Assembly (NCBI GenBank): GCA_947475795.1
Contig: CANJOX010000199.1
Coordinates: forward strand, 1 to 6,170
DNA length: 6,170 bases
Direction: 5' to 3'
Source: Gemmatimonadota bacterium
GTDB taxonomy: Bacteria; Gemmatimonadota; Gemmatimonadetes; Gemmatimonadales; Gemmatimonadaceae
Shown: positions 1-5,605 of the stretch, one piece after another
How positions within the stretch are numbered: position 1 is the stretch's first letter
Layout of the letters: each line of letters starts with the position of its first letter
Notes under the pieces: generated by a model
Databases searched by the model: none
Seen by the model: the letters and a program-made list of their open reading frames with translations, nothing else
What the model was told of the DNA's origin: nothing
Position numbers and translations under genes: made by a program

Positions 1-195
1 GCGCATCCTCCCGCCGTACGGCTGGCTCGGGTGCTCCTCGGCGGTGCCGGTCTTGTTGCCCCGGGGCCGGAGCAGGTGGCGCGTGCGTCCGTGTTTGTCA
101 CCGACGCGCGGACCCGTGCGAACGAGTCACTGCGCCATGTGTTCGGTGTGGCCAGTCTCCCCGACGACATTCGGCCCTCGGCCCTCGGGCGTTAG
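1..195 (+). CDS. C-terminal part of an unidentified protein (5' end outside window)
   Basis: An open frame runs from the first base to a TAG at 193-195 and gives 64 residues, beginning AHPPAVRLARVL and ending DDIRPSALGR. Codon third positions are roughly three-quarters G or C, as in the firm genes of this window, which supports real coding. I do not recognise the family. The segment has a short Val/Leu/Gly-rich stretch, then VARASVFVTDARTRANESLRHVFGV, which looks like an alternating strand and helix. This recalls the general look of the small LytR_C domain at the end of some LytR-CpsA-Psr proteins, but the resemblance is by eye and weak. The gene converges on tRNA-Leu, and the hairpin at 247-288 is well placed to end its transcript. 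A second open frame in this region (44-268) has poorer codon bias and was not chosen. Confidence 0.55.
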   Translation, partial: AHPPAVRLARVLLGGAGLVAPGPEQVARASVFVTDARTRANESLRHVFGVASLPDDIRPSALGR

Positions 196-246
196 CCGGA
201 TCAGCCGGCACGCCCGACCGGTAAGGCCAGTCGACATCACAGGTAC

Positions 247-288
247 GAGAAAGGGGGAAGGCGGCTGATGCCACCTTCCCCCTCTTTC
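247..288 (-). terminator. Strong hairpin terminator between convergent genes, best fit to tRNA-Leu
   Basis: A long inverted repeat has arms at about 252-265 and 270-283 around a TGAT loop (266-269), with a run of five G:C pairs (253-257 with 278-282). Weaker pairs extend it to 247/288. Read as plus-strand RNA, position 262/273 is a C-A mismatch. Read as minus-strand RNA the same position is a G-U wobble, so the 14-bp core is unbroken. On the minus strand the stem is followed by TTTCTCGT, and on the plus strand by TCTTTCGTT. It lies 16 nt beyond the 3' end of the tRNA and about 50 nt beyond the stop of the opposing partial gene. It probably ends both transcripts, with the better fold for the tRNA. 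Confidence 0.75.
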
Positions 289-303
289 GTTGATGTACTC
301 GAG

Positions 304-387
304 TGCCGAAGGCCGGACTCGAACCGGCACGTCCTTGCGGACACTGCGCCCTGAACGCAGCGCGTCTACCAATTCCACCACTCCGGC
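304..387 (-). tRNA. tRNA-Leu, anticodon CAG
   Basis: The reverse complement of this 84-nt stretch folds as a class II tRNA. The acceptor stem is GCCGGAG with CTTCGGC (one G-U), followed by discriminator A. The D-arm contains the AATTGGTAGA segment typical of tRNA-Leu. The anticodon stem CTGCG/CGCAG holds the loop TTCAGGG, so the anticodon is CAG (plus-strand bases 351-353) and it reads CUG. A long variable arm has a GTCC/GGAC stem with a GCAA loop, and the T-arm is GCCGG-TTCGAGT-CCGGC. The long variable arm and discriminator A are leucine identity features. The 3' CCA is not encoded (the next bases are CTC), so it must be added after transcription. It is transcribed divergently from smpB and ends at the hairpin at 247-288. 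No intron is seen. Confidence 0.97.
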
Positions 388-421
388 AGATCCCGTTCTC
401 GTATCCGAACACACTGTTTCG

Positions 422-450
422 TACACGATACCGTCAGGGCCGTATAGAAT
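422..450 (+). promoter_or_regulatory. smpB: Possible promoter for smpB and downstream genes
   Basis: On the plus strand TAGAAT (445-450) matches five of six bases of the -10 consensus. At a 17-bp spacing the -35 would be TACACG (422-427), matching only three. Transcription would start near 457, with a leader of about 75 nt before smpB. The -10 overlaps the AT-rich patch used by the possible minus-strand tRNA promoter, so the two would compete. The -10 is the main support. Confidence 0.3.
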
Positions 451-474
451 GGTCGCACGTGCCCCCGATGTCAA
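446..474 (-). promoter_or_regulatory. Possible promoter for tRNA-Leu
   Basis: On the minus strand a perfect -35 hexamer TTGACA (474 down to 469) lies upstream of an AT-richer patch CATTCTATAC (451 down to 442). With a 17-bp spacer the -10 would be CATTCT, and with 19 bp TTCTAT; both are poor matches. Transcription would begin near 437, giving a 5' leader of about 50 nt before the mature tRNA. The -35 is good but the -10 is not, so this is a suggestion only. Confidence 0.3.
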
Positions 475-532
475 CGCCATCCGCCACACTTCGTGCGCCC
501 CGATCCCGCCGCGGTATTACTTTCCCTGCAGC

Positions 533-1003
533 ATGGCAAACAAGGACACGGAAGAACCGACAGAAATGATCGCCCGCAACAAGCGCGCGCGACACGACTA
601 CGAAATCCTGGATACCTGGGAGACCGGGGTCGTGCTGACCGGCACGGAGGTCAAGGCGTTGCGTGAAGGCCGCGCCAACCTCACGGATGCCTTCGGGGTG
701 ATCAAGGACAATGAAGTCTTCCTCCTGAACTGCTACATCGGGGCGTATGGCCAGGGGAATGTGTTCAACCACGAGCCGACTCGTACCCGGAAGTTGCTCA
801 TGCATCGGCGTGAGATCCGGCGCCTCATCGGCGCCGTGGAGCGACAGGGGCTCACGCTGGTTCCCCTCGACCTGTATTTCAAAAACGGGCGCGTCAAGGC
901 ACGTCTCGCGCTCGTGCGGGGTAAGCAGCAGCATGACAAGCGGGAGGATCTCAAGAAGCGCGACGCGGAACGAGAGATGGCGCGTGCCCTCAGCCGGCGC
1001 TGA
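533..1003 (+). CDS. smpB: SsrA-binding protein SmpB (trans-translation)
   Basis: This 156-residue protein is a full-length SmpB, the partner of tmRNA. It delivers tmRNA to ribosomes stalled on broken mRNA so that the nascent chain is tagged and the ribosome freed. Recognisable family segments in order are NKRARHDYEI (residues 16-25), GTEVKALR (37-44), EPTRTRKLLMHRREI (81-95, the tmRNA-binding face) and GKQQHDKREDLKKRD (130-144). The basic tail, which folds into the mRNA channel of the stalled ribosome, ends ALSRR. The ATG at 533 gives the usual short Lys/Glu-containing N-terminus and length. The frame stays open upstream to about 290, but that would run antisense through tRNA-Leu and is not believed. 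An internal ATG at 566 (Met12) has a GGAAG about 11 nt upstream and is a less likely start. No tmRNA gene is seen in the window. Confidence 0.96.
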   Translation: MANKDTEEPTEMIARNKRARHDYEILDTWETGVVLTGTEVKALREGRANLTDAFGVIKDNEVFLLNCYIGAYGQGNVFNHEPTRTRKLLMHRREIRRLIGAVERQGLTLVPLDLYFKNGRVKARLALVRGKQQHDKREDLKKRDAEREMARALSRR

Positions 1004-1012
1004 CGAACGCCG

Positions 1013-2263
1013 GTGATAATCGTCGGATCCGTCGCACTCATCCTGCAGCTCGCGCAGACAACGCCGGTCCTGCCGCCGCTGTCGGTGCGCGCCGGCGACC
1101 GTGTGCGCGCGGTGCCCACCCTCGCACACCCGGATGGTGGCATCGCCCTGCGCGCCGACGCGCTGGCTGAGGCGCTGGGCGGGCAACTCGTCGCGCAAAC
1201 CGCGCTGGCAGGACGGTACCGATTCGAGGTGGGCACCACCGGCGTGGATCTACAGGCCGGCAGCGCGCTCGCGGTGGTGGCCGGTGATACGATCCCATTG
1301 CGCGCTGGCGTGTTCAGACGTGGCGATCTGCTCTTTGTGCCGTTCGCGCTGGCCACCGAGCTGTTGCCGCGGCTTGGCGCCGGTGTCCTCTTCGATACGG
1401 AAAACGCAGAACTGCGACGCTTCGCGACCGTCACGGCCGCCCGTCGTACACCACCGCCTCGGCCCGTACGTGCCCGTCCGACCGCGGTCGCGGCGCCGGC
1501 CGACAACGCGCGCAGCGCCGCCGCGCGCAGCGCGGCGCTGCGTCGACGCGTGGTCGTCGTCGATGCCGGGCATGGAGGGCCGGACAACGGGATGAGCGGG
1601 CCGATCGGCTCGCCCCGGAAGGTGTTCGAGAAGAACATCACGTTGGCGTTTGCGCAGATCCTGCAGCGCACCCTGCAGGCGCGTGATGTGCAGGTGGTGA
1701 TGACGCGCACCACCGACACCCTGATCGCTCTCTCGGACCGGGGGCGCATCGCCAATCAGGCGAAGGCCGACCTGTTCCTCTCGGTGCACGTCAACGCGGC
1801 GAATCCACGCTGGAACAACCCCGGCGCCGCACGGGGGTTCGAAACGTTCTTTCTGGCCGAGGCCAAGACCGAGGACGAGCGTCGGGTCGAAGCGATGGAA
1901 AATGAGGCCGTTCGCTTCGAAACTAGCGAGGATGTGTCACGCGACGACCCCTTGGGATTCATCATGCGTGACATGGCGCAGAATGAGCATCTGCGCGAAT
2001 CCGGACGTTTAGCCGAGATGGTGCAGGCGGGCATGCGACAGGTGCACCCCGGGCCCAATCGCGGGGTCAAGCAGGCTGGATTCCGGGTGCTCGTGACCGC
2101 CTTCATGCCGGCCGTGCTGGTGGAAATCGGCTTTGGCACCAACAAGCGCGAAGCCGAGTACATGACGGATCCGGTACGCCAGCAGGAATTGGCGGACACC
2201 CTCGCGGACGCCGTCGTGCGCTATCTGGAGCAGTACGAACGCAAGGTGGGAGGCGGCGGGTGA
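1013..2263 (+). CDS. Exported N-acetylmuramoyl-L-alanine amidase (Amidase_3 family)
   Basis: This 416-residue zinc hydrolase should cut the bond between N-acetylmuramic acid and L-alanine in peptidoglycan, outside the inner membrane. Residues 1-15 are hydrophobic and end near LAQ-T, like a signal peptide, but the usual N-terminal Arg/Lys residues are absent. Residues about 30-140 look like a copper amine oxidase N-terminal-type (stalk) domain; GGIALRADALAEALGG and DLLFVPFALATELLPRLGA are the two telling halves. A linker rich in Ala, Arg and Pro (about 141-176) leads to the catalytic domain at 178-410. Zinc ligands are His187 (DAGHGG), Glu206 (FEKNIT) and His259 (SVHVNA), with catalytic Glu371 (LVEIGFGTN). 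All are present, so the enzyme should be active. The GTG start lies 9 nt after the smpB stop in the same frame. No good Shine-Dalgarno is visible, but no better start exists upstream. The lipoprotein gene downstream overlaps by 4 nt. Confidence 0.9.
   Translation: MIIVGSVALILQLAQTTPVLPPLSVRAGDRVRAVPTLAHPDGGIALRADALAEALGGQLVAQTALAGRYRFEVGTTGVDLQAGSALAVVAGDTIPLRAGVFRRGDLLFVPFALATELLPRLGAGVLFDTENAELRRFATVTAARRTPPPRPVRARPTAVAAPADNARSAAARSAALRRRVVVVDAGHGGPDNGMSGPIGSPRKVFEKNITLAFAQILQRTLQARDVQVVMTRTTDTLIALSDRGRIANQAKADLFLSVHVNAANPRWNNPGAARGFETFFLAEAKTEDERRVEAMENEAVRFETSEDVSRDDPLGFIMRDMAQNEHLRESGRLAEMVQAGMRQVHPGPNRGVKQAGFRVLVTAFMPAVLVEIGFGTNKREAEYMTDPVRQQELADTLADAVVRYLEQYERKVGGGG
2248..2253 (+). promoter_or_regulatory. 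Ribosome binding site for the TPR lipoprotein gene
   Basis: GGGAGG, within a longer purine-rich AAGGTGGGAGG, lies 6 nt before the GTG at 2260, inside the last codons of the amidase gene. It fixes the start of the lipoprotein gene at the 4-nt overlap. Confidence 0.7.
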
Positions 2264-3651
2264 GGCGCGCTCCCCGGCGGCTGGCGCTGGTGCTGGCGGC
2301 ATGGCTGGTCGGCGGCGGATGCGTGTACTACAACGGCATCTACAACGCGCAGGCCGAGGCGAGGCGGGGTGACGAGCGCCTGCGGCGCGACGACGAGGGC
2401 GGGGCCACCACCCGCTACCAGCGGTCGGCTGCGATTGCCGAAAGCGTCCTCGTTCGGCATCCCACATCGAAATGGCGCGACCGGGCGCTGTATCTCGCGG
2501 CACGGAGCGGGGCGATGGCGGCGCAGTGTGAGCGGGCCATGCCACGGTTGCTGGAACTACAGGGGGGCACCACCCTGGCGCCGGCAGATCGGGATCGAAC
2601 ACGCCTCGCGCTCGCCTCCTGCGAGATCCGCACGGGACGGAGCGCGGCCGCGCGGCCGCGACTGGATTCGCTCATCGGGTCCGACCGTCCTGAGCTCGCC
2701 CGGCAAGCGCGAATCTGGGGCGCGCGGGCTGCCCTCAGTATGGGCGACCGTGATGCTGTCCCGGCGTACCTCGGTGGTCTCGGCGCGGCGGTGTTGCAAT
2801 GGGAACTCATCGCCTCGTCGCTGTCCGCGCGTGAATACGCCCGGGTCGAGTCGCTGCTCGTCGCGCGGGCTCGCGTCGGTGACTACCGGGACGACGTCGC
2901 GCGCGCACTGCGCGAGCTCGTCGCCGACGGACGGTTCGACGGAGCGGAGCGCATCGTCGGGCAGTACGATGCGGCCGGGATCGGCGACGAAAGCCGCGCG
3001 CGTCTCCACTTCGTCCTCGGCGACTTGACGCTGCGTCTCGGTCGCGATTCCCTCGCCCTTCGCCACCTCATCTCCGCGCGCACCCTGTCGCGCCGTGACA
3101 CGCTCACCGCGCGCGAAGCGAACGCGCGGCTTTCCCTGCTTACGCTGTCTCAGGTCTCCTCCGTCCGCGAGCTCGATACGCTCGTCGCGCGCCAGGACAG
3201 CGTCGTCTGGGGCACGGCCTATGCCGCGGTGGTGGCCGAGCGCCTGCTCCTGTTCCGGTTGCTCGCGTCGCCGACCACGGACGACGATCCCAGTGGCGCC
3301 TCGTCATTTCTGGCCGCCGAGATTGCGCGGGATTCCCTGCGTGCCCCACGCTTGGCGCGGGCGCTGTTTATCGACATCGCGCGGGAGCGGCCTGCGTCGC
3401 CGCTCGTGCCGCAGGCGTGGTACGCGGCGGCGCTGCTCGAGCCCGACAGCGCCGACGCGTGGCACCGACGTATCCTCGTCGATCACGCGCAGTCCGCCGT
3501 GGCGGCGCGATTGCGCGGGGAGGAACCATCTGCCCGCGCGGACTTTGTTCGCGCACCGGAATTGTTGAGATTGCAGTGGAGCGAGACGCTGCGCCGGTGG
3601 ACGGACAGTGTACGGACGCTTCGACTTCCTCCTAAATCCAGTGCTCGGTGA
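2260..3651 (+). CDS. Probable lipoprotein with TPR-like helical repeats
   Basis: This 463-residue protein begins MRRAPRRLALVLAAWLVGGGC, with a basic n-region, a hydrophobic core and a cysteine at position 21, so it is probably a lipid-anchored envelope protein. The lipobox is imperfect (Gly at -3). After Cys21 comes VYYNGIYNAQAEARRGDERL. To my recollection a YYN-x-x-YNA start followed by helical repeats recurs in TPR lipoproteins of FCB-type bacteria. The rest is almost all helix, with paired-helix repeats typical of TPR/BamD-like proteins, clear at about residues 50-90 and 359-420 (the latter including LFIDIARERPASPLVPQAWY). Such proteins usually act as scaffolds, for example in outer-membrane or division complexes; the partner here is unknown. 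The GTG start overlaps the amidase stop by 4 nt, so the two are probably co-translated. A shared role in envelope maintenance is an inference. Confidence 0.8.
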   Translation: MRRAPRRLALVLAAWLVGGGCVYYNGIYNAQAEARRGDERLRRDDEGGATTRYQRSAAIAESVLVRHPTSKWRDRALYLAARSGAMAAQCERAMPRLLELQGGTTLAPADRDRTRLALASCEIRTGRSAAARPRLDSLIGSDRPELARQARIWGARAALSMGDRDAVPAYLGGLGAAVLQWELIASSLSAREYARVESLLVARARVGDYRDDVARALRELVADGRFDGAERIVGQYDAAGIGDESRARLHFVLGDLTLRLGRDSLALRHLISARTLSRRDTLTAREANARLSLLTLSQVSSVRELDTLVARQDSVVWGTAYAAVVAERLLLFRLLASPTTDDDPSGASSFLAAEIARDSLRAPRLARALFIDIARERPASPLVPQAWYAAALLEPDSADAWHRRILVDHAQSAVAARLRGEEPSARADFVRAPELLRLQWSETLRRWTDSVRTLRLPPKSSAR

Positions 3652-3682
3652 CCTCGTGACAACGACCGCGGCGACGGCCGGC

Positions 3683-4639
3683 ATGACGCCCGCATCTGTA
3701 GCGCCGGCCGGGCGAGGGCCCGCCGTTCACGTGGCTGGCCTCGTCTTCCGGAACCCCGTGGTGCTGGCGGCCGGTACGGCGGGCTTCGGGCAGGAGGTGG
3801 ATGACGTCCTCGATCTTTCCGCGCTCGGCGGCATCGCCACCAAGGCCGTCAGTGTCGCGCCCCGTCACGGTGCCCCGCCGCTTCGGGTGAGTGAATTCGC
3901 CGGCGGCATGATTAACGCCATCGGGTTGGCCAACCCCGGGCTTGAGGCCGTACGGGCCGACTGCCTGCCGTGGTTGCACCGGACGCACCCCGGTACCCGG
4001 GTGATCGTCAACGTCGTGGGCAACAGCGTCGAGGAGTTTGAGCGGGTCGTCGGAGGCTTGGACGGCTTGCCCGGCATCGATGCGTTCGAGCTGAACGTCA
4101 GTTGCCCGAACGTCAAAGCCGGCGGTATGGAGTTCGGCGCCGATCCGGTGGCGCTGGCCGCGCTCGTGGGCGCCTCCCGTGCCGTCACCGCGCGGCCCAT
4201 CTTCGTCAAGCTCTCGCCAACCCTCGGCGCCGGTGTGGTAGATGCCGCTCGGGTGTCCGTCGAGCACGGCGCCACCGGCCTGACGTTGATCAACACCATG
4301 CCCGGGCTCGTCATCGATACCGCACGCCGCAAGCCGAAAATCGGCTTTGGTAGTGGGGGCGTGAGTGGCCCGGCGCTGCTGCCGTTAGGGCTCCTCGCCA
4401 CGTGGCGGGTGAGTCGTGCACTTCCCGGGGTGCCTATCATCGGCCTGGGTGGCATCAGCACGGGGGGCGATGCGGCGCAGTATCTGCTGGCCGGCGCCTC
4501 GCTGGTTGGCGTCGGCACCGCCGCGCTGCGCGATCCGCGTGCGCCCGTACGGATTGCACGCGAGCTGGCGGCTTGGGCCGACCGGGAAGGCGTGCGTGAC
4601 CTCAGCACCGTCATCGGCACCTTGGAGTGGCCCGCATGA
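3683..4639 (+). CDS. pyrD: Dihydroorotate dehydrogenase, class 1B catalytic subunit
   Basis: The protein (318 residues from this start) is an FMN-dependent TIM-barrel enzyme that oxidises dihydroorotate to orotate, the fourth step of de novo UMP synthesis, in the cytosol. Family motifs are VAGLVFRNPVVLAAGT (residues 18-32), ATKAVS with Lys54, MINAIGLANPG (76-86), NVSCPNVK with the active-site base Cys141, and FVKLSP (174-179). Phosphate-binding segments are GGVSGPALLP and GLGGISTGGDA. A cysteine base rather than serine, no membrane-anchoring N-terminal helix and the NAIGLANPG segment point to class 1B. That class normally works with PyrK, an Fe-S/FAD subunit that passes electrons to NAD; no pyrK is seen here. 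The start is uncertain: GTG at 3656 has GGTGA just upstream and lies 4 nt after the previous stop, and the frame is open back to GTG 3608. The ATG at 3683 best fits family length. The stop overlaps pyrF. Confidence 0.93.
   Translation: MTPASVAPAGRGPAVHVAGLVFRNPVVLAAGTAGFGQEVDDVLDLSALGGIATKAVSVAPRHGAPPLRVSEFAGGMINAIGLANPGLEAVRADCLPWLHRTHPGTRVIVNVVGNSVEEFERVVGGLDGLPGIDAFELNVSCPNVKAGGMEFGADPVALAALVGASRAVTARPIFVKLSPTLGAGVVDAARVSVEHGATGLTLINTMPGLVIDTARRKPKIGFGSGGVSGPALLPLGLLATWRVSRALPGVPIIGLGGISTGGDAAQYLLAGASLVGVGTAALRDPRAPVRIARELAAWADREGVRDLSTVIGTLEWPA
4624..4627 (+). promoter_or_regulatory. pyrF: Ribosome binding site that sets the pyrF start
   Basis: GGAG lies 8 nt before the ATG at 4636. A GTG in the same frame at 4627 overlaps this site and so is an unlikely start. 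Confidence 0.6.
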
Positions 4640-5388
4640 ACCCCGTGTCCCACGGCAACCTATCTGAGACCTCCGCCGTCACCCCCATTGTGGCCCTCGA
4701 CGTCCCCGACCGGGCCGGGGCGCAGCGGATTGTCGATGGGCTCGGCGCAGCGTGCGACTATTACAAGGTCGGCCTTGAGTTGTTCGCGGCCGAAGGCCCC
4801 TCGATTGTGGCGTGGCTGCGGGACGCGGGGAAGTCGGTGTTCGTGGACCTCAAGCTGCACGACATCCCGAACACCGTGCGCGGTGCCGCGCGGAGCGTGG
4901 CCCGGCACGGCGCGTCATTGCTCACCGTGCATGCGTCCGGTGGGACCGAGATGGTCCGCGCCGCGGTGGAAGGCGCAGCTGAGGGAGCAGGGGCAGGATC
5001 GGCGGGATGCGGCATCCTCGGGGTCACTATCTTGACCAGTATGGACGCGGCGGGCATCGGCGCCGCCTGGGGGCGCGATCACCTCGACGTTACCCACGAG
5101 GTCGTCCGGCTGGCCGGCCTCGTGGCGGCCGGGGGAGGGGCCGGGGTCGTCTGCTCCGGGCACGAGGCCGCGGCGGTGCGCGCGGCCTACGCGGGCGCCC
5201 TGGGATTGCTCATCCCCGGTATTCGGCTCGATGGCGGCGAGGCGCACGACCAGCGCCGGGTGATGACCCCCCGCGCCGCCGCCGACGCGGGGGCCCGGTG
5301 GCTCATTCTCGGGCGGGCCGTGACCGGAGCGCCCGACCCGGTGGCCGCCATGGCAGCGGTCCGTGCGTCCCTTGCGAGGTTGGCCTAA
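4636..5388 (+). CDS. pyrF: Orotidine 5'-phosphate decarboxylase
   Basis: This 250-residue TIM-barrel enzyme converts OMP to UMP, the last step of de novo pyrimidine synthesis. The visible core is ALDVPD (residues 20-25, with Asp22), YYKVGLELF with Lys44, and DLKLHDIPNTV (71-81). In that last motif Asp71, Lys73 and Asp76 form the catalytic D-x-K-x-x-D array. Further along are LGVTILTSM (128-136), VVCSGHE (171-177), LIPGIRLDG (192-200) and GRAVTGAPDPVAA (226-238), whose Arg227 binds the phosphate. Length is normal for the bacterial group I enzyme. The ATG overlaps the pyrD stop as ATGA, so the two enzymes are probably translationally coupled. A stretch rich in Ala and Gly (112-125) sits in a loop where family length varies. 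The 3' end of the gene also carries a likely promoter for the ribosomal genes downstream. Confidence 0.96.
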   Translation: MNPVSHGNLSETSAVTPIVALDVPDRAGAQRIVDGLGAACDYYKVGLELFAAEGPSIVAWLRDAGKSVFVDLKLHDIPNTVRGAARSVARHGASLLTVHASGGTEMVRAAVEGAAEGAGAGSAGCGILGVTILTSMDAAGIGAAWGRDHLDVTHEVVRLAGLVAAGGGAGVVCSGHEAAAVRAAYAGALGLLIPGIRLDGGEAHDQRRVMTPRAAADAGARWLILGRAVTGAPDPVAAMAAVRASLARLA

Positions 5389-5400
5389 GTCCGCTAGGAT
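5372..5400 (+). promoter_or_regulatory. rpmJ: Probable promoter of the rpmJ-rpsM-rpsK operon, inside the end of pyrF
   Basis: TTGCGA (5372-5377) and TAGGAT (5395-5400) each match four of six consensus bases, including TTG and the key TA...T of the -10, at the ideal 17-bp spacing. The -35 is in pyrF codons and the -10 just beyond its TAA. The predicted transcription start is about 5407, leaving a leader of about 200 nt before rpmJ. A ribosomal-protein operon behind a biosynthetic gene is expected to need its own strong promoter, which supports the call. Confidence 0.5.
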
Positions 5401-5406
5401 GAGAGT

Positions 5407-5448
5407 CTTGCCCGTTTTCGGGTGAGATTCTAGGCCAATCCGCTGGCC
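5407..5448 (+). other. Two small hairpins after pyrF, possible weak terminator or leader start
   Basis: The first hairpin pairs 5407-5414 with 5419-5426 around a TTTT loop (8 bp, two G-U pairs). The second pairs GGCCA (5433-5437) with TGGCC (5444-5448). Neither is followed by a convincing U tract, so intrinsic termination of the pyr transcript is doubtful. If the promoter at 5372-5400 is right, the first hairpin would form at the very 5' end of the ribosomal mRNA. Confidence 0.35.
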
Positions 5449-5538
5449 ACATTTGCTTCGCTCGTGCGCGGAATCGGTGTCAGATGTCCCGGATGTTGGG
5501 GCGGGAGACACGATGCTTCATGAGCGATGAACGCATGG

Positions 5539-5597
5539 GGAGTCCGGCCGGCCGACGCAAGTCGGTGCGGGAGACTCCGTTGGCGCGAGAGCGCCAA
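5539..5597 (+). promoter_or_regulatory. Structured 5' leader of rpmJ: two GNRA-capped stem-loops
   Basis: Stem-loop A has an outer stem GGAGTC (5539-5544) with GACTCC (5573-5578). Inside a small internal loop is a 9-bp stem: 5548-5550 pairs with 5568-5570, and 5551-5556 with 5561-5566, with a bulged G at 5567 and a GCAA tetraloop at 5557-5560. Stem-loop B directly follows: TTGGCGC (5580-5586) pairs perfectly with GCGCCAA (5591-5597) around a GAGA tetraloop. The final AA of stem B is also the first two bases of the rpmJ Shine-Dalgarno AAGGTGA. Leaders of this kind are often bound by a ribosomal protein to control translation of their own operon; S4 does this for the alpha operon in Escherichia coli. 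The protein ligand and the regulation are inference, and I do not recognise the fold as a named class. Confidence 0.5.
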
Positions 5598-5602
5598 GGT
5601 GA
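5596..5602 (+). promoter_or_regulatory. rpmJ: Ribosome binding site of rpmJ, touching stem-loop B
   Basis: AAGGTGA lies just before the GTG at 5606. The AGG core is 6 nt from the start codon. Its first two bases are paired in stem-loop B (5580-5597), so access by the ribosome could depend on that stem. Confidence 0.6.
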
Positions 5603-5605
5603 CCC

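Noticed and set aside
304..387. tRNA-Leu as an integration site for a mobile element
   Set aside because: No integrase gene and no repeat of the tRNA 3' end were seen in the window.
290..532. N-terminal extension of smpB by 81 codons
   Set aside because: It would read antisense through tRNA-Leu, has no SmpB similarity, and the ATG at 533 gives the normal family length.
1001..1015. Possible stop-codon read-through fusing SmpB to the amidase, since both share one frame around a TGA followed by C
   Set aside because: SmpB ends at its normal length and the amidase has its own GTG and export signal; a fusion would put SmpB in front of a secreted enzyme.
733..1755. Long minus-strand open frame (340 codons) opposite smpB and the amidase
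   Set aside because: Its product is a low-complexity Arg/Ala/Ser/Thr-rich string typical of the reverse strand of GC-rich genes, and the plus strand holds clear catalytic motifs.
3865..4653. Minus-strand open frame (262 codons) opposite pyrD
   Set aside because: It is rich in Pro, Ser, Arg and Ala with no motif; pyrD on the plus strand fully explains the region.
5407..5426. Intrinsic terminator of the pyr transcript
   Set aside because: The stem has two G-U pairs and is not followed by a T run, so it was kept only as an unassigned hairpin.
4915..5511. Minus-strand open frame opposite pyrF and part of the leader
   Set aside because: No recognisable domain, biased composition, and it lies across a clear OMP decarboxylase gene.
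5389..5605. A hidden infA gene before rpmJ
   Set aside because: No frame here gives an IF-1-like protein of about 70 residues; the longest frame into rpmJ from an ATG is 41 codons with no similarity.
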